From NCBI GenBank assembly GCA_030144725.1, contig JASKMD010000003.1:13066376-13130375 (forward strand): a stretch of 64,000 nt of DNA, given 5' to 3'. The notes beneath the pieces were generated by a model that worked only from the letters and a program-made list of their open reading frames with translations, did no database searches and had not been told where the DNA came from. This DNA comes from Haematococcus lacustris (Eukaryota > Chlorophyta > Chlorophyceae > Chlamydomonadales > Haematococcaceae). A program made the position numbers and the translations under genes. Below are positions 44,627-55,804 of this stretch, one piece after another (position 1 is the first letter of the stretch; each line of letters begins with the position of its first letter).

Positions 44627-45184
44627 CTCCCGGACTAAAAAGGATTACATGTGACACTGTGATTAGATGAGCGCAGCAAGGCAGCTATGCAATGAAGACG
44701 ATGAAGACCATCACAGGATCCATCCTGGCAATGCAAGCCATCCGGGGACTCTTGCCACCGCAGAGCATGGTGAGTTGCATTTGTGCATGGTGACTGGCAG
44801 CAGTGTAACCGACAGTGTGGCCACCCCTCTCTCTTAGGGTTGCCTACACGACTTGGCGCTCCATTACCGCAGTGACCAGTGCGCCACTTCTTATAGGTTA
44901 CAAGCTGCTCAGCGCGGATGCTCCATACCCATCCCTATGCATGCGTGGTTTTAACTGTCGCAAGATAACACCATAGGCATGCCACTCACTGGATGGCAGG
45001 CAAGCACTTTCTCCAGCTTGCCACAGCTGCCAAGACAAGACGTTGCTTGCAATTGACAGCCACTGGCACTGGGCGCGTGTCTGGAAGTGTGATGCTTGCC
45101 CATGTACCCAGTTACGGATTAATCTATGAGTAGCACTCGCCCATGCTGCTGACTCCAGCTTGCAGCAAGCATACAACCGTGCGA
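44627..45184. other. Intergenic; no gene supported
   Basis: A short ATG frame at 44692 (MKTMKTITGSILAMQAIRGL) ends at a GTGAGT donor but has no visible continuation. Confidence 0.35.
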
Positions 45185-46342
45185 TCATATCTGTCCCAGT
45201 TTCCGCTCAAGCTCCTCCACTTCTTGACTCCTGCCAGGAGAAGACATCAGCAGACATCAGCAGACAGCCACACACTGCTCACTGCACCACTACCACACAA
45301 GGCCAGCGGTCCAGCATGCACATTACCCACAACAGCTACAGCTGGCTGTTGGCAAGGCGTTGGAGGACATGGCAACGCCAGCCCAGCTGCACTGCCGCAG
45401 CTTACCAGGCCGCCACCTTGGCCACCTTGTCCTGCTCCTCTGTGGTCAGCCTGGCTCCAGAGCTTGCCCGTTCTGCCAGGCCCTCTGCCTGCCGCAGCTT
45501 CTTGCGCAGGGCCCGCAGCTGCTTGTCTGCTGTCTGTGCGCCGCTGTCTGCACCTGGTCCAGCAGTGGGAGCTGCAGACGAGGGTGCCTCTGCCAGTGGC
45601 GCTGCTGGAGGGGGGGGCTTGGCTGCTGGTGGCTGGTTGGGCGCTGGTTTGCTGGCTGTGGGGCCGGATGCTGCACTGCAACTGCTTGAGGACACACTGC
45701 GAGAGTGTCAAGTGTCAAGCTGTTGTCATCGCGTGGACGAGAAGCAGCACAGGCACATTAGTCAGCACATGCAGTGCCGCGGCCACCACTGCGCTTGCGC
45801 CAGCATGTACTGCCGTCACTTGTTGGTCTGTCTGGCCCATTAAGCTGTGGGACATGCAGCCTGCTGTTTGCTTGCACAGCGCTGCCCCTGTGGGAACCCA
45901 CCTGTCAGCTTCCAGCTTCTTCTCCTTCCGCTTCTCATTTTTTTTCTGCGACTTGCTCATCGCCTGCTTTGCTGCACTGGCTGCACAGATCAGTCGCACC
46001 CTGGCATCATGTCAAGCCAGCAGCTGGGAGGCAGGGGCAGCTGGCAGCCCCACCTATAGCCTCAGTATCTAGCCCAGGGCATACTGGTACGTTCTGGCGG
46101 ACCTGCAGGGTGCATGTGACAGGCGAGGTGCAACTGCAGACTCGGCATGCAACCTGTCCAGGAAGCCGCGTGTTTGAGCGCACCAGTACGCCCCGAGACT
46201 GATATGTCTGCTGCTCTTCCTGCGGGGTGTAGCCGTCTCTAATTCGCCGTTCCTTGCGCAGGGTGCCATCTGGTCGTCGAGTTTGCGGGAGGATTTTCTC
46301 GCCATCTGCGGTGATGACAGGCTGGATGAGTTCTTTGCTCAT
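45185..46342 (-). CDS. PYM: PYM, partner of Y14-Mago (exon-junction complex disassembly)
   Basis: PYM binds Mago-Y14 and strips exon-junction complexes from mRNA at the ribosome. Five exons close in phase to 207 residues: 46184-46342, 46054-46102, 45902-45980, 45406-45696 and 45185-45230. The N-terminal Mago-Y14-binding motif is unmistakable: KILPQTRRPDGTLRKERRIR, then DGYTPQEE and PVCPGLD. A basic middle follows (MSKSQKKNEKRKEKK), then a Pro/Ala-rich linker. The C-terminal helix is KQLRALRKKLRQAEGLAERA, then LTTEEQDKVAKVAAW and EVEELERKLGQI. Length is typical. The start is the ATG at 46342; a GTG further upstream in the same frame is ignored because eukaryotic initiation favours ATG. Confidence 0.95.
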
Positions 46343-47270
46343 ATCTGAGCCTGAGTCAATGCTTTGCACGGGCAGGTTAGCATTGCCGACTCCACCACCC
46401 TCAATGTTTTATTATTACATCTCATGCGCTCACCAGGATGCATCTGTTGAGTTAGAGAGCAGTTAGCAGGCCGAACCTGCATCACCACCATGTAATGCTA
46501 TTAGCTGCGGCTGCTGGACCCTATGACCCTACTGCACCCCTCCACCTTTCTTACAATCACACACACACACGCACATACATACACACACACACCCCTTGTG
46601 GCGACATGCATCTGTCTCATACACCCAGCCGGATTATTATTCGGCCGCAATTTCATGAGTTTACATGCAACAGACAGACCCGCTCCAATCTTTCCGTTCC
46701 AAAGTTGTCACCGCCTCAACCGCAAGAGCCTGTCAAGCGACGGCCATCTAGCACACTGTGCTTTCCCTCACCCCACGCCCCCAAGCCATTGCAGGGGCAC
46801 TCGGCTGCACCGCCCTGCCTCATGCCTCTGAGCTGTAGCGGCGCAGCCATGAGCCACTAGGAGGCACTGCTGGCCTCAACAGGCATGGACCCCCTGCACC
46901 TCCACTTCCCTCCCCCCCACCCCCCTGGGCCCACCCTCTCTCTGCATGCAGCCCCTCCCCCCTCACAAGGACTCTCCTGCCATCACACCCACCCTGCCAC
47001 ACACACCGACCACTGGCTCTACACACACCCCCTCACCCCCTCCACCTCTCACCCCTCATCAGCCTGCTCTCCTCCCCACCCACGACCACGGCCACGACCA
47101 CACACGACCAGGTGAACACAGCTGGCGTGACCCCTGCGCACCTCCCATCCCCACCCCAGCCCTCTGCCGCTGCGCATCATCCAGCCCCCTGCCCCTCTTC
47201 ATGACATACGTCCGATACCCGGCCCCCCATCCCACCCCACCCCAGCCGCATGCCGGGCAGCGCCTGCACA
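46343..47270. other. Upstream of PYM; no gene supported
   Basis: A CACACACA-rich stretch occurs at 46557-46595. Pyrimidine-rich sequence with long open frames runs to 47270, but no conserved motif is seen. Confidence 0.4.
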
Positions 47271-47340
47271 AGGGTTAGGGTTAGGGTTAGGGTTAGGGGA
47301 GGAGGCCCTTAGGGTTAGGGTGAGGGTTGGGTTAGGGAAG
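47271..47340. repeat. Interstitial telomere-type TTAGGG tract
   Basis: Four perfect GGGTTA units (47273-47298) are followed by degenerate ones. Related short tracts lie at 37412-37425, 55828-55849 (CCCTAACCCTAAACCC) and 57517-57530. The six-base TTAGGG type is reported for some chlamydomonadalean clades, whereas Chlamydomonas itself has TTTTAGGG. Confidence 0.8.
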
Positions 47341-48112
47341 GGGTGCTCACTTTCATGGCTCGCTGTACCCCTTAAACAATTGTTTGGATTGCCTCTTCCT
47401 AGTTTGGCCTTCCCTTTTCCTTCCTGCCATGAGCTGGCATTCCATTCCAGCAGCGCCAGTTGAGCACCATGCGATGGCATCATGCGGGACAGCACCCCAG
47501 TTCCTGCTGGACGCTTGCTGCATGCTCTTCCCCCCTCCCCCCCCCCCTTTATGTCTAAGGCTGAGTTCAGCCAACCACCACTAGCAAACCCAACAATGCC
47601 TGGTGGCAGGCCCGACCATCGAGGCCCGGCCTGAACTCCGCTGCCCGCTGCAGCCGCTGCCTGGGGCTGCTGGGGGGAGGGGAAGCCTCCTGCCGCTGCC
47701 ACCCCCACTGCCACTGCCGCTGCCGCTGCCTGGGACTGACCTCAGCCGCCACCCAGTCCCGCACCCCACCCAGCCGCCCCCTGCACCACCACCACCGCAC
47801 ACAAACACCGCTGATGTCATATCTCCCCCCAGCCCGCCTGCCCACCTGCTGCCTCGGCTGCCCCCCCGACTGCACCCACCAGCTCGCAAGACTGCCCCTG
47901 CCCCTGCCCCTGCCCCTGCCCCTGCCCCTGCCCCTGCCCCTGCCCCCGTCCCAGCCCCTGCCCTGTTGCGTCCCTACTTGCCAGCTCCCCTCCACCAGGT
48001 CCACCGTGGGGTGTGGGGGGGACGCTGGGGGGTGGAGGGGGTGGAGGGGGGGAGGGGTGGGGTGTGTGTGTGCCGCTGTCAGTGTGTTCTGGCAGGCGGT
48101 GGCTGCAGCGAG
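47341..48112. other. 3' region of the kinase gene; low complexity
   Basis: A (CCCCTG)n run at 47888-47950 and Gly/Pro-type low-complexity frames occur here. Further 3' exons of the kinase gene may lie in this stretch, but none can be fixed. Confidence 0.4.
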
Positions 48113-51100
48113 CCTCCAGGGCAAGGGACGGCCCCGAGGCCACCCTGCCGCGCTCCAACAGCCCAGCCACTGCCGCCAGGACCTGGGCGTTGTGAGACAT
48201 CCGGGTGACTGAGGCAGAGGGGAGGGTGGCAGGGCCCAACACCCCCCCCACGCCCAGCCCAAGGGGTACGTCTGATCCCACCCCTCCCCCCATGTGTCCA
48301 CCATGCCCCCCATGCGCCGCCTGGCTGCCTGGCTCAGGCCACACAGCCTCCCCACCCTCAGCGGGGTCATCACCCAGCCCAGCAGCAGCCCCCTCAGCCC
48401 CCTCATCCACTAGCTTGTCCAGCCTGCCAGGCCTGCCGCTGGAGGGGGAGGAGCGGGGCAGGGGGGGGTGGGCCCCTTGCCCGCAGCCCCCTGCCCCACC
48501 CAGGCAGGGGGGCTCAGCGTTTGAGGGCGAGGGGGGCAGCAGGGGGCTGCTGCTGGGGGGGCTGCTGCTGGGTGGCAGGCAGGGGGGTGGGGGGTGGCCT
48601 AGCGAGGCAGTGCGGGAGTAGGCCGGGGTGCCGCTGGGCGGGGCACTGAGGTGGATCTGCCCAGCTAGGCCACTCGCACGGCGTGGGCGCCCAGGGGGGC
48701 CTGAGCCAGTCTGGGTGCTGGCTGCGCCCAGGGCTGCAGGGCAGGCAGTGTGCAGGGCAAGCATGAGGACCTTCTCCCCACCTCACCTTCACCTTCACCA
48801 GCCTCACCTTCACCAATACCCAGGCCAAGGATCGCATTAGTTAAGCCCTGGCCCTGCCCTGCCCTTGCCCCACTCCGCCCCACCCCACCCCACCCCACCC
48901 GGCCCCCCTGCTGCCGCCAGACTGACCTTGTTTTGCCGTGCTCTTGCCTGAGCGCTGCCGCTCCTGGACCTCCAGCACCAGGCGGATGAGGTTGGAGGCG
49001 GACTGCACGCCCACCAGCTCCCTCTCAGAGGGCCCACCCACCCACTGCCCCTCCTGCCCCGCAGCTGCCTCCTGCCCTGCAGCTGCCTCATGCACGTCAC
49101 CCTGCCCCTGCCCCTGCCCCTGCCCCTGGCCCGCCACCCCAACCCGTTTCACCGTCCCGTCTGGAGCTGAGAACGGGTGTGGAGGTGTGCTGGGTAGTGT
49201 GGCCACACTGACCCCCGCAGCAGCCTGGCCTGACGCACTGCCCAGTTGCCCAGGTGCTGGCTCCATTGTGTGGCATACCCCTCCCCCACCCTCCCCTTCC
49301 CCCTTGCCACCACCCACCCCTGCCTCCCCCTCCCCCTCCCCCCCGCCCACCTGACCCAGGCCCTTCCCAGTTGGCCCCCGGCCCAGGGCGGTCATGCGGT
49401 CTGACCCTGACCAGGCTGCAGCGTGGGCCATCCCTGCACCAGCCAGCCCCACCCCCTCATCGCTTGCCAGCACCCCTAAGCTTACGGATGGCCCTGGTGC
49501 CGACAGAGGTGGGTGGGGAGGTGTGGGATGGGGCAGGAGGTGTGGGCCTGCCGCCACTGCCAGGGGCTGGCCTAGAGCTGGGGTTGGGGTTTGGGGCCCA
49601 GGGGGAAGGGCCAGGGCAGCTGCACTGGAAGGGTGGGGCGGCAGCTGCAGGCTGCTGGCGGTGAGCAGGGAGGGGGAGAGGGAGGGGAGGGCAGCAGGGG
49701 GGCCTGTTGGGGGGTAGGTGTAGGCGGGTTCCAGCCCTGCGCTGCTGGCTTGCAGGCCCAGGGCGGAGCGATACTCCTCAAAGCTCAGCACGCCATCATT
49801 GTTGGCGTCCAGTGACCTGGGCGCCACAAGGGGGGTGCTGGTCACAGCTGACAAGCCTCCTGCCGGTCCTGCCCGCCTGCCCTGCCCACCTGCCCCGGCC
49901 CCGCACCTGAACTCCGCCTGCAGCTCCTGCTCGAGGCCCAGCTGCCCCGTGGCGCTGCTCTTGCACATGCCGCTGCTCTTGGCCCGCGCCACCAAGGCTG
50001 ACACAAAGGTGTCCCGCGTCACGTAGCCCTTCTGCTGCCTGGCGGGGAGGGGCGGTGAGCAGAGGGGAGGGGGAGTGGAGAGGAGGGGGAGGGGAGGGAC
50101 GGTGAGGGGAGGGGGAGGGGAGGGGGAGGCGGCAAGGCCAGAGGCAAGGCAAGGGTGGCAGGGCCAGGAGATGGGTGGCGGCGTAGGTGGTGTGATGTGA
50201 GTGCAGCAGCAGGGCGTGGTGTTAGGGGGTGGGTGGGTGGGTGAGGGTGGGTGGGTGAGGGTGGGTGGGTGAGGGTGGGTGGGTGGGTGAGGGAGTGTCT
50301 TACTTGTCTAGCTCATGGAAGCTCTTGCGGGCCAGTGACGCCTGCAGCTCAGCATCCATGGTGTGCAGCAGGCCTACAGGGGACAAGGCCGGGCGTGCCA
50401 GCATCGCAGTCACGCGCGGTCACAGGCGGGGGAAAATCCAATGCAGGTCAGGGTCAGGGTCAGGGTCAGGGTCAGGGTCAGGGTCAGGGTCAGGGTCAGG
50501 GTCAGGGTCAGGGTCAGGGTCAGGGTCAGGGTCAGGGTCAGGGTCAGGGTCAGGGTCAGGGTCAGGGTCAGGGTCAGGGTCAGGGTCAGGGTCAGGGTCA
50601 GGGTCAGGGTCAGGGTCAGGGTCAGGGTCAGGGTCAGGGTCAGGGTCAGGGTCAGGGTCAGGGTCAGGGTCAGGGTCAGGGTCAGGGCCACCATCACCAA
50701 GCTGCCACTGAGAGGTGGTCAGGGTGTAGCAGCAGGGGTCATACAGCCCAGCCTGGCCCGTACCTGCAAAGAACTCCTTGATGTCCACGGTGCCGGTGCC
50801 ATCCACATCCAGTGCAGCAAACACGCGGGACACCTCATCCTCACTCACATCAGGCAGCACCTGGCCATGCGGGGGGATCAGGGCAAGCAGCAAAGCAGCA
50901 GGGGGGGCCCATGCCATGCAGGCCAGGGGGAGCAGGGGTACCCCTGTGCAACAGCCCTCCCCCCCTAGCCGCTGCCTTACCTTCTGCTCCGCTCCGCTAA
51001 CAACCCTGCTGCTGCTGCTGTAGCCTTAGCACTCTGCTCTCTCACCTTGTTCTCTCTGCTCTTTGGCACCTCTCTTCTCTTTCAACGTATTGCAGCAGCC

Positions 51101-54100
51101 CTTCTTGTCACCCTCCTCCAACCCACCCCTCCACCCTCTCACCCTGAACCCCTCCCAGCCCACCACCCAGCCCGCCACATACACCCCCTCCCCTCCCCCC
51201 TCCCTGCCCCCCACCCTGGCCCCATCCTGGCCTCCCCTCCCCCTCCCCCTCCCCTTCCCTGCCCACCTCCCGGCCTCCCCCACCTTCTTGGCCGCCTCCA
51301 CCAGTTCCTGCAGCTCGATGGTGCCGCTGCAGTCGGCGTCCACCAGGTAGAACTCGCTTAGCAGGCGGTTGGCCTCGCTGCCGCTCAGCTTGGCAGCCAT
51401 GAGGCCCAGCAGCAGGCGCCGCATGTGGCCTTGGCTGGCGAAGGTGCGCAGGTGCAGCATGATGTCAGAAGGGATGGACGCGTCAGACAGACCCTGGTTG
51501 GTCAACCAGGGGTGGGCCAGCACCTGACGCATGGGCACTCACACTCTTTATAAGTGGCCATGGTGGTCAATCACACTCCCTAGGGAATTCCTAGGCTCTC
51601 AACTTGAGGTTGCTAGAGTTGTGAAGCAGAAGAAGATTATCATCATATGCACCAGTTGTGGCTCAGGCTTCAGTTGACGAACAATCCGTCGCCTGAGTCA
51701 ACACAGACAACAAGGCTGCTGGACAATGCCACGACACCTGGCAGCACTGCACTGCCGGCCACTTGCATTAGCTGTACTGCCTGCCTTCACTGTACTGCCT
51801 GGCGCCCCACTTGCACTGTACTGCCTGGCTGCCCACCTGTACTGCGGTGGGCCGCTGGGCCGTGTCGGGCTCCAACATGCCCTTGATGCAGTCCTTGGCA
51901 GCGCTGCTGACAGCCCCCCAGCGGGAGCCGGAGAAGCGCACCCGCGGCTGGCCCTTGATGTAATTCAAGGTGTCCACTGTGGCGGGAGGGTGGAAGGTGG
52001 GAGGGAGGGCAGGTGGGAGGGTGGGCAGTTGCGCGGGCAGGAGGGTGGGAGGGTGGGCAGGTGGGAGGGTGGGTTGGAGGGTGGGAGGGTGGGAGTAGGG
52101 GCACCCCATGCCTAGACACACTGCCTAATGCCCTGCCCCTCCCTCACACCCCCTACCCCGGACATGTGTGACTGTGGGCTGGAGGTGTGACCGTGGGCTG
52201 GAGGTGTAACCATGAAGCAACCCACTTCAAACCCTACCGTCCTTTGCTGGAGGCCATTGCCGCTGTGAGTGTGTGGTGGAGCAGGCAGGGGGCAGGCGGC
52301 AGGCCAGCAGTGCCCACCATCGCTGTTCTTCAGGAAGGGCGCTGAGCCGCACAGCATGAGGTACATCACCACGCCAGCGCTCCACACATCCGTCTTCTGG
52401 CCTATGCCCACATCAGCCGCCATCTCAGGGGAGGAGTAGCGCACCGTCCCGAATGCATCCTTCACCTGAACCCACATTCCAGGCCGGACCCACCTTACCG
52501 GTCCCCACACTCTACATTCCACAATGGAGATGGGAGCAACAAAGCGGCCCCAACACCAGAGGCAGCAGCCACTGCTGGCACCCCTCTTGATGAGCTGTTG
52601 TCCATGGTGAGCTGTTGTTCATGGCCATGCTGCATCATGCAGATGACCACCGCCACCCCTCCTATTCGATGGTTCATATCCACCTTGCCTTTGCTCGGCC
52701 TATCTAGAGGGTTGTGGTGAACCAGGCCACAGGATGTTGCAAGGTGCTGTGGAGGGATCTGCGACTAGAGGGGAAGGGGAGGGCGACCCAGCAACCTGGC
52801 TGCTGCCCGGTGAAGGCGTGTGAGGCGCAGCCGCGACCACTACCTTGCAGCAGCAGTAGCAGTGCCCCCCCCCCCCCGCACCCAGCCATACCCAGGCTCG
52901 GTACCTGACCTAGCACTTACCCTGTTCTAACGTTTTAACAGAACCCTGCCCCTGGCCCTGCCCCTGGCCCTGCCCCTGCCCCTGGACCTGGCTCCGGTCT
53001 GGCTTTTTGGAGTGGGGGCCAAACTGGACCTGTCAGCCCCCTCACCTGCTCGCTGGACTCCACATACACGCTGGAGCCAAAGTCAATGACCTTCAGCACG
53101 CCCTCCGCACCCTCAGAGTCAAACATGATGTTTTCTGGCTTCACGTCCATGTGGCTGATGCCCTTGCTGTGCATGTGCGCCAGGAATTGCATCATGCTGC
53201 GCAGGATCTGGGCTGCCTGGCGCTCCGTGAGACCAGTCTGAGGGCAGGCAGTGAGCCAGGCTGCATGGGGTCAGGTGGGTGAAGGGTCATGTCATGTCAT
53301 GTCATGTCATGTCATGTCATGTCATGTCATGTCATGTCATGTCATGTCATGTCATGTCATGTCATGTCATGTCATGTCATGTCATGTCATGTCATGTCAT
53401 GTCATGTCATGTCATGTCATGTCATGTCATGTCATGTCATGTCATGTCATGTCATGTCATGTCATGTCATGTCATGTCATGTCATGTCATGTCATGTCAT
53501 GTCATGTCATGTCATGTCATGTCATGTCATGTCATGTCATGTCATGTCATGTCATGTCATGTCATGTCATGTCATGTCATGTCATGTCATGTCATGTCAG
53601 GTCAGGTCAGGGCTCAGGTTGGGCGGAGCCAATAAGGAGAAATCAGGGTCTTGAGGAGGGTGCTTGGTGTCACCTTTGATTTTGAAATGTGGTCAAACAG
53701 CTCTCCCCCCTCGCAGTACTGCGGCCACAGCAGGGCCATCGCACCGCAGGGGCTGCATGCGCTGCACACAGCAGTGGAAGCTCAGGACAACATGCGGCAG
53801 GCCACCTTCTCACCAGCTTCCACCTCTCGCTGACGCCTGGTGAGGGAGAGCAGTAGTGGGCCCAAGCGTGTGGGTAGGGGTGCGCAGGCAGATGTGTGGG
53901 CAGCAGGGGGTGGCAGCAGGGGTTGTTGTGGAGGGGGTGTTGTGGAGGGGTTGTTGTGGAGGGGGTGTTGTGGAGGGGTTGTTGTGGAGGGGTTGTTGTG
54001 GAGGGGTTGTTGTGGAGGGGTTGTTGTGGAGGGGTTGTTGTGGAGGGGTTGTTGTGGAGGGGTTGTTGTGGAGGGGGTGTTGTGGAGGGGTTGTTGTGGA

Positions 54101-55277
54101 GGGGGTGTTGTGGAGGGGTTGGAGGGGGTGTGGGTCCGACCTCCATGACCAGGTAGTACTGCTTTGCCTCATTGTACACCTCCAGCAGCTTGACAGCGTT
54201 GGGGTGGTCCTCCACGGCCTTCATGATGCCCACCTCACACAGCACAGCCTGGTGCTGCCGGGCGGCATGGCCGGGGTCCTGCAGCACCAACCCAGCAGGG
54301 GGCCGCCTGCTGCCCTGCAGCCTGCATGGCCCTGCTGTCAAGGGCCCGGACCCTACCCTCCCCTTTCCTGTCGGCAGCGTGTCAGCCATGAGGAGCAGCT
54401 GAGAGCCAGGTGGGGTGCCAGGCAGCAGAGGGCAGGGAGGGATGCGGGCCAGTAGCTGCCCGGGGGGAGGAAGGGGCTGGAGGGGGAGGCGTGTGGGGAG
54501 CTAGGGCCCTCTTCTCCTAGAGCTGGGGCTCTGTCAGGGGTGAAGCCGCAACTGGCAGGTGGCAGGGGTTGAGGTGGCAGGGGCTGCAGAGGCTGCTGCT
54601 GCTGCTGCTGCTGCTGGCAGTAATGATGACAATACCCCTATATCTGCCGCTCCTCCCTTCAACGCCGTCACAGCAGTGGAGAATGGCTGACCCGCCCTGC
54701 TCCTGGGGCCTTGATCCCGGCCCACCTCCCACCTTGGGGATGGCCTTGGCTGCATAGCGCTTGCCATCAGTGCGGTTGAAGCAGGTCAGCACTTTGCAGC
54801 TGGCGCCATAGCTAACCTGCAGGGAGGCAGCAGGGCAGGCATGGCCTGCACAGCACAGTTGGCAGAGAGGCACTGGCCAGGCCAGCAATCAAGAGTGTTA
54901 GCATGGCGCTGCTGACTGGGCCAGATGCATGCAGGCTGAAGTAAGTAATCCCTTACATGGCTCTGCATGGCCCTGCATGGCCATGCTTGCCTCTACTGAC
55001 GCTGGCTGCACATAGACCCAGGGTTATAGAAAGACATGCAGGCTGGCCTAATTTGGCATGCCCTTACCAGCGTTGCCCTCACGTAGTTCTTGTGGAAGGA
55101 CTGGTCTGCGGTGAGAGCGAATAGCTCCCGGGCGACCTCGACTGCACGGTCTCGGCGTTCATTGCTACGCGTGTCTTGCGACGAGCTCGATGCGCGCTTA
55201 GAAGCCTTGACTTCTGGTACGTGACCCGGCCTGTTGTTCGAATGAACTTCAGAGGGGCTGGAGGAGCAGTTCCCCAT
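48113..55277 (-). CDS. CDPK-like calcium-dependent protein kinase with four EF-hands
   Basis: Exons in phase: 55068-55277, 54733-54816, 54141-54278, 53674-53718, 53046-53237, 52318-52465, 51837-51976, 51284-51523, 50764-50860, 50304-50373, 49907-50038, 48927-49816 and about 48113-48781. The start MGNCSSSPSE has Gly2 and Cys4 for N-myristoylation and palmitoylation, so membrane attachment is likely. The kinase domain shows VSYGASCKVL, YAAKAIPK (Lys), YCEGGELFDHISKSK, SHMDVKPENIMF, VIDFGSS and GTVRYSSPEM. EF-hands are DADCSGTIELQE, DVDGTGTVDIKE, a degenerate DKQQKGYVTRD and DANNDGVLSFEE. The catalytic loop is HMD instead of HRD. A Gly/Pro/Ser-rich extension of 300 or more residues follows the last EF-hand, which canonical CDPKs lack. 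The 3' end is uncertain. Confidence 0.85.
50445..50687. repeat. (AGGGTC)n minisatellite in a kinase intron
   Basis: About 40 perfect hexamers. On the gene's sense strand (minus) the unit is CCCTGA, the same as in the helicase intron at 29041-29324. Confidence 0.97.
53287..53598. repeat. (ATGTC)n pentanucleotide array
   Basis: About 62 perfect GTCAT pentamers lie in the kinase intron between the exons YCEGGELFDH and TGLTERQAAQ. All three plus-strand frames stay open (CHVMS), producing spurious open reading frames. Confidence 0.97.
53925..54122. repeat. (GTTGTGGAGGGG)n 12-bp minisatellite
   Basis: About 16 units with GTGTTGTGGAGGGG variants lie in the kinase intron after the exon ending YYLVME. 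Confidence 0.95.
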
Positions 55278-55804
55278 GCCAGGGCTGGCTGCGATCACTG
55301 CCCGGCGAGCTCAAGGAACGCGAACGCTAAACGAGTGACAATCGAGCTCACGGTCCAGGATAAGATGCCTGGCCATGCTGACCATGATCGCGCACACTCG
55401 CGCTGACAATCGCCACCGATAGTGAGGGTGCTATATTTTTGCACTGGCGCCCCCCTCGCCCCACTTACCACTCTTTGCGCTCGCCAACCTGGCATAACCC
55501 CCTGGCCCCCGCTGCCGCCCCCCCCCCGACATGGCTTGTCGGCAGGCAGCGCAGTTGCTTGCTCATCCGGCGACGTGCCTTGGTGCCCGGACGGCGCAGC
55601 GCCTTGAGGCCAGACCAGCCGGCCACCATCTCTGACATGTTCTAGGGTATAGATTCAGCGCCACGCAGGTCGCCCACCTCAGCCACCTGCAGTGCAGGCT
55701 CTCACCGAGTCTCGGCAGTCCGACAGCCGGCTGCCTGCACCCCCCTTCCTACCAAACCTGCTGAGGCTGAGCACGCCCTGGCCATCGGCAGTGTCAAGCC
55801 TACT
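55278..55804. promoter_or_regulatory. Probable divergent promoter region
   Basis: This lies between the kinase start (minus, 55277) and the LRR-like gene (plus). A TATATTTTTG stretch occurs at 55432-55441. The plus frame of the LRR-like gene is open from about 55742, so its true start may be in this interval. Confidence 0.4.

Noticed and set aside
50251..50968. Gln-Gly, Ser-Gly, Arg-Val, Leu-Thr and Asp-Pro repeat proteins
   Set aside because: These are products of the AGGGTC array in six frames; real kinase exons flank it on the minus strand.
53287..53598. CRISPR array
   Set aside because: The repeats are contiguous with no spacers, and the DNA is eukaryotic. The same holds for the 74-bp tandem at 3615.
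53251..53679. Long open frames of CHVMS repeats
   Set aside because: They are created by the ATGTC array, whose period of five leaves every frame open. They lie in a kinase intron.
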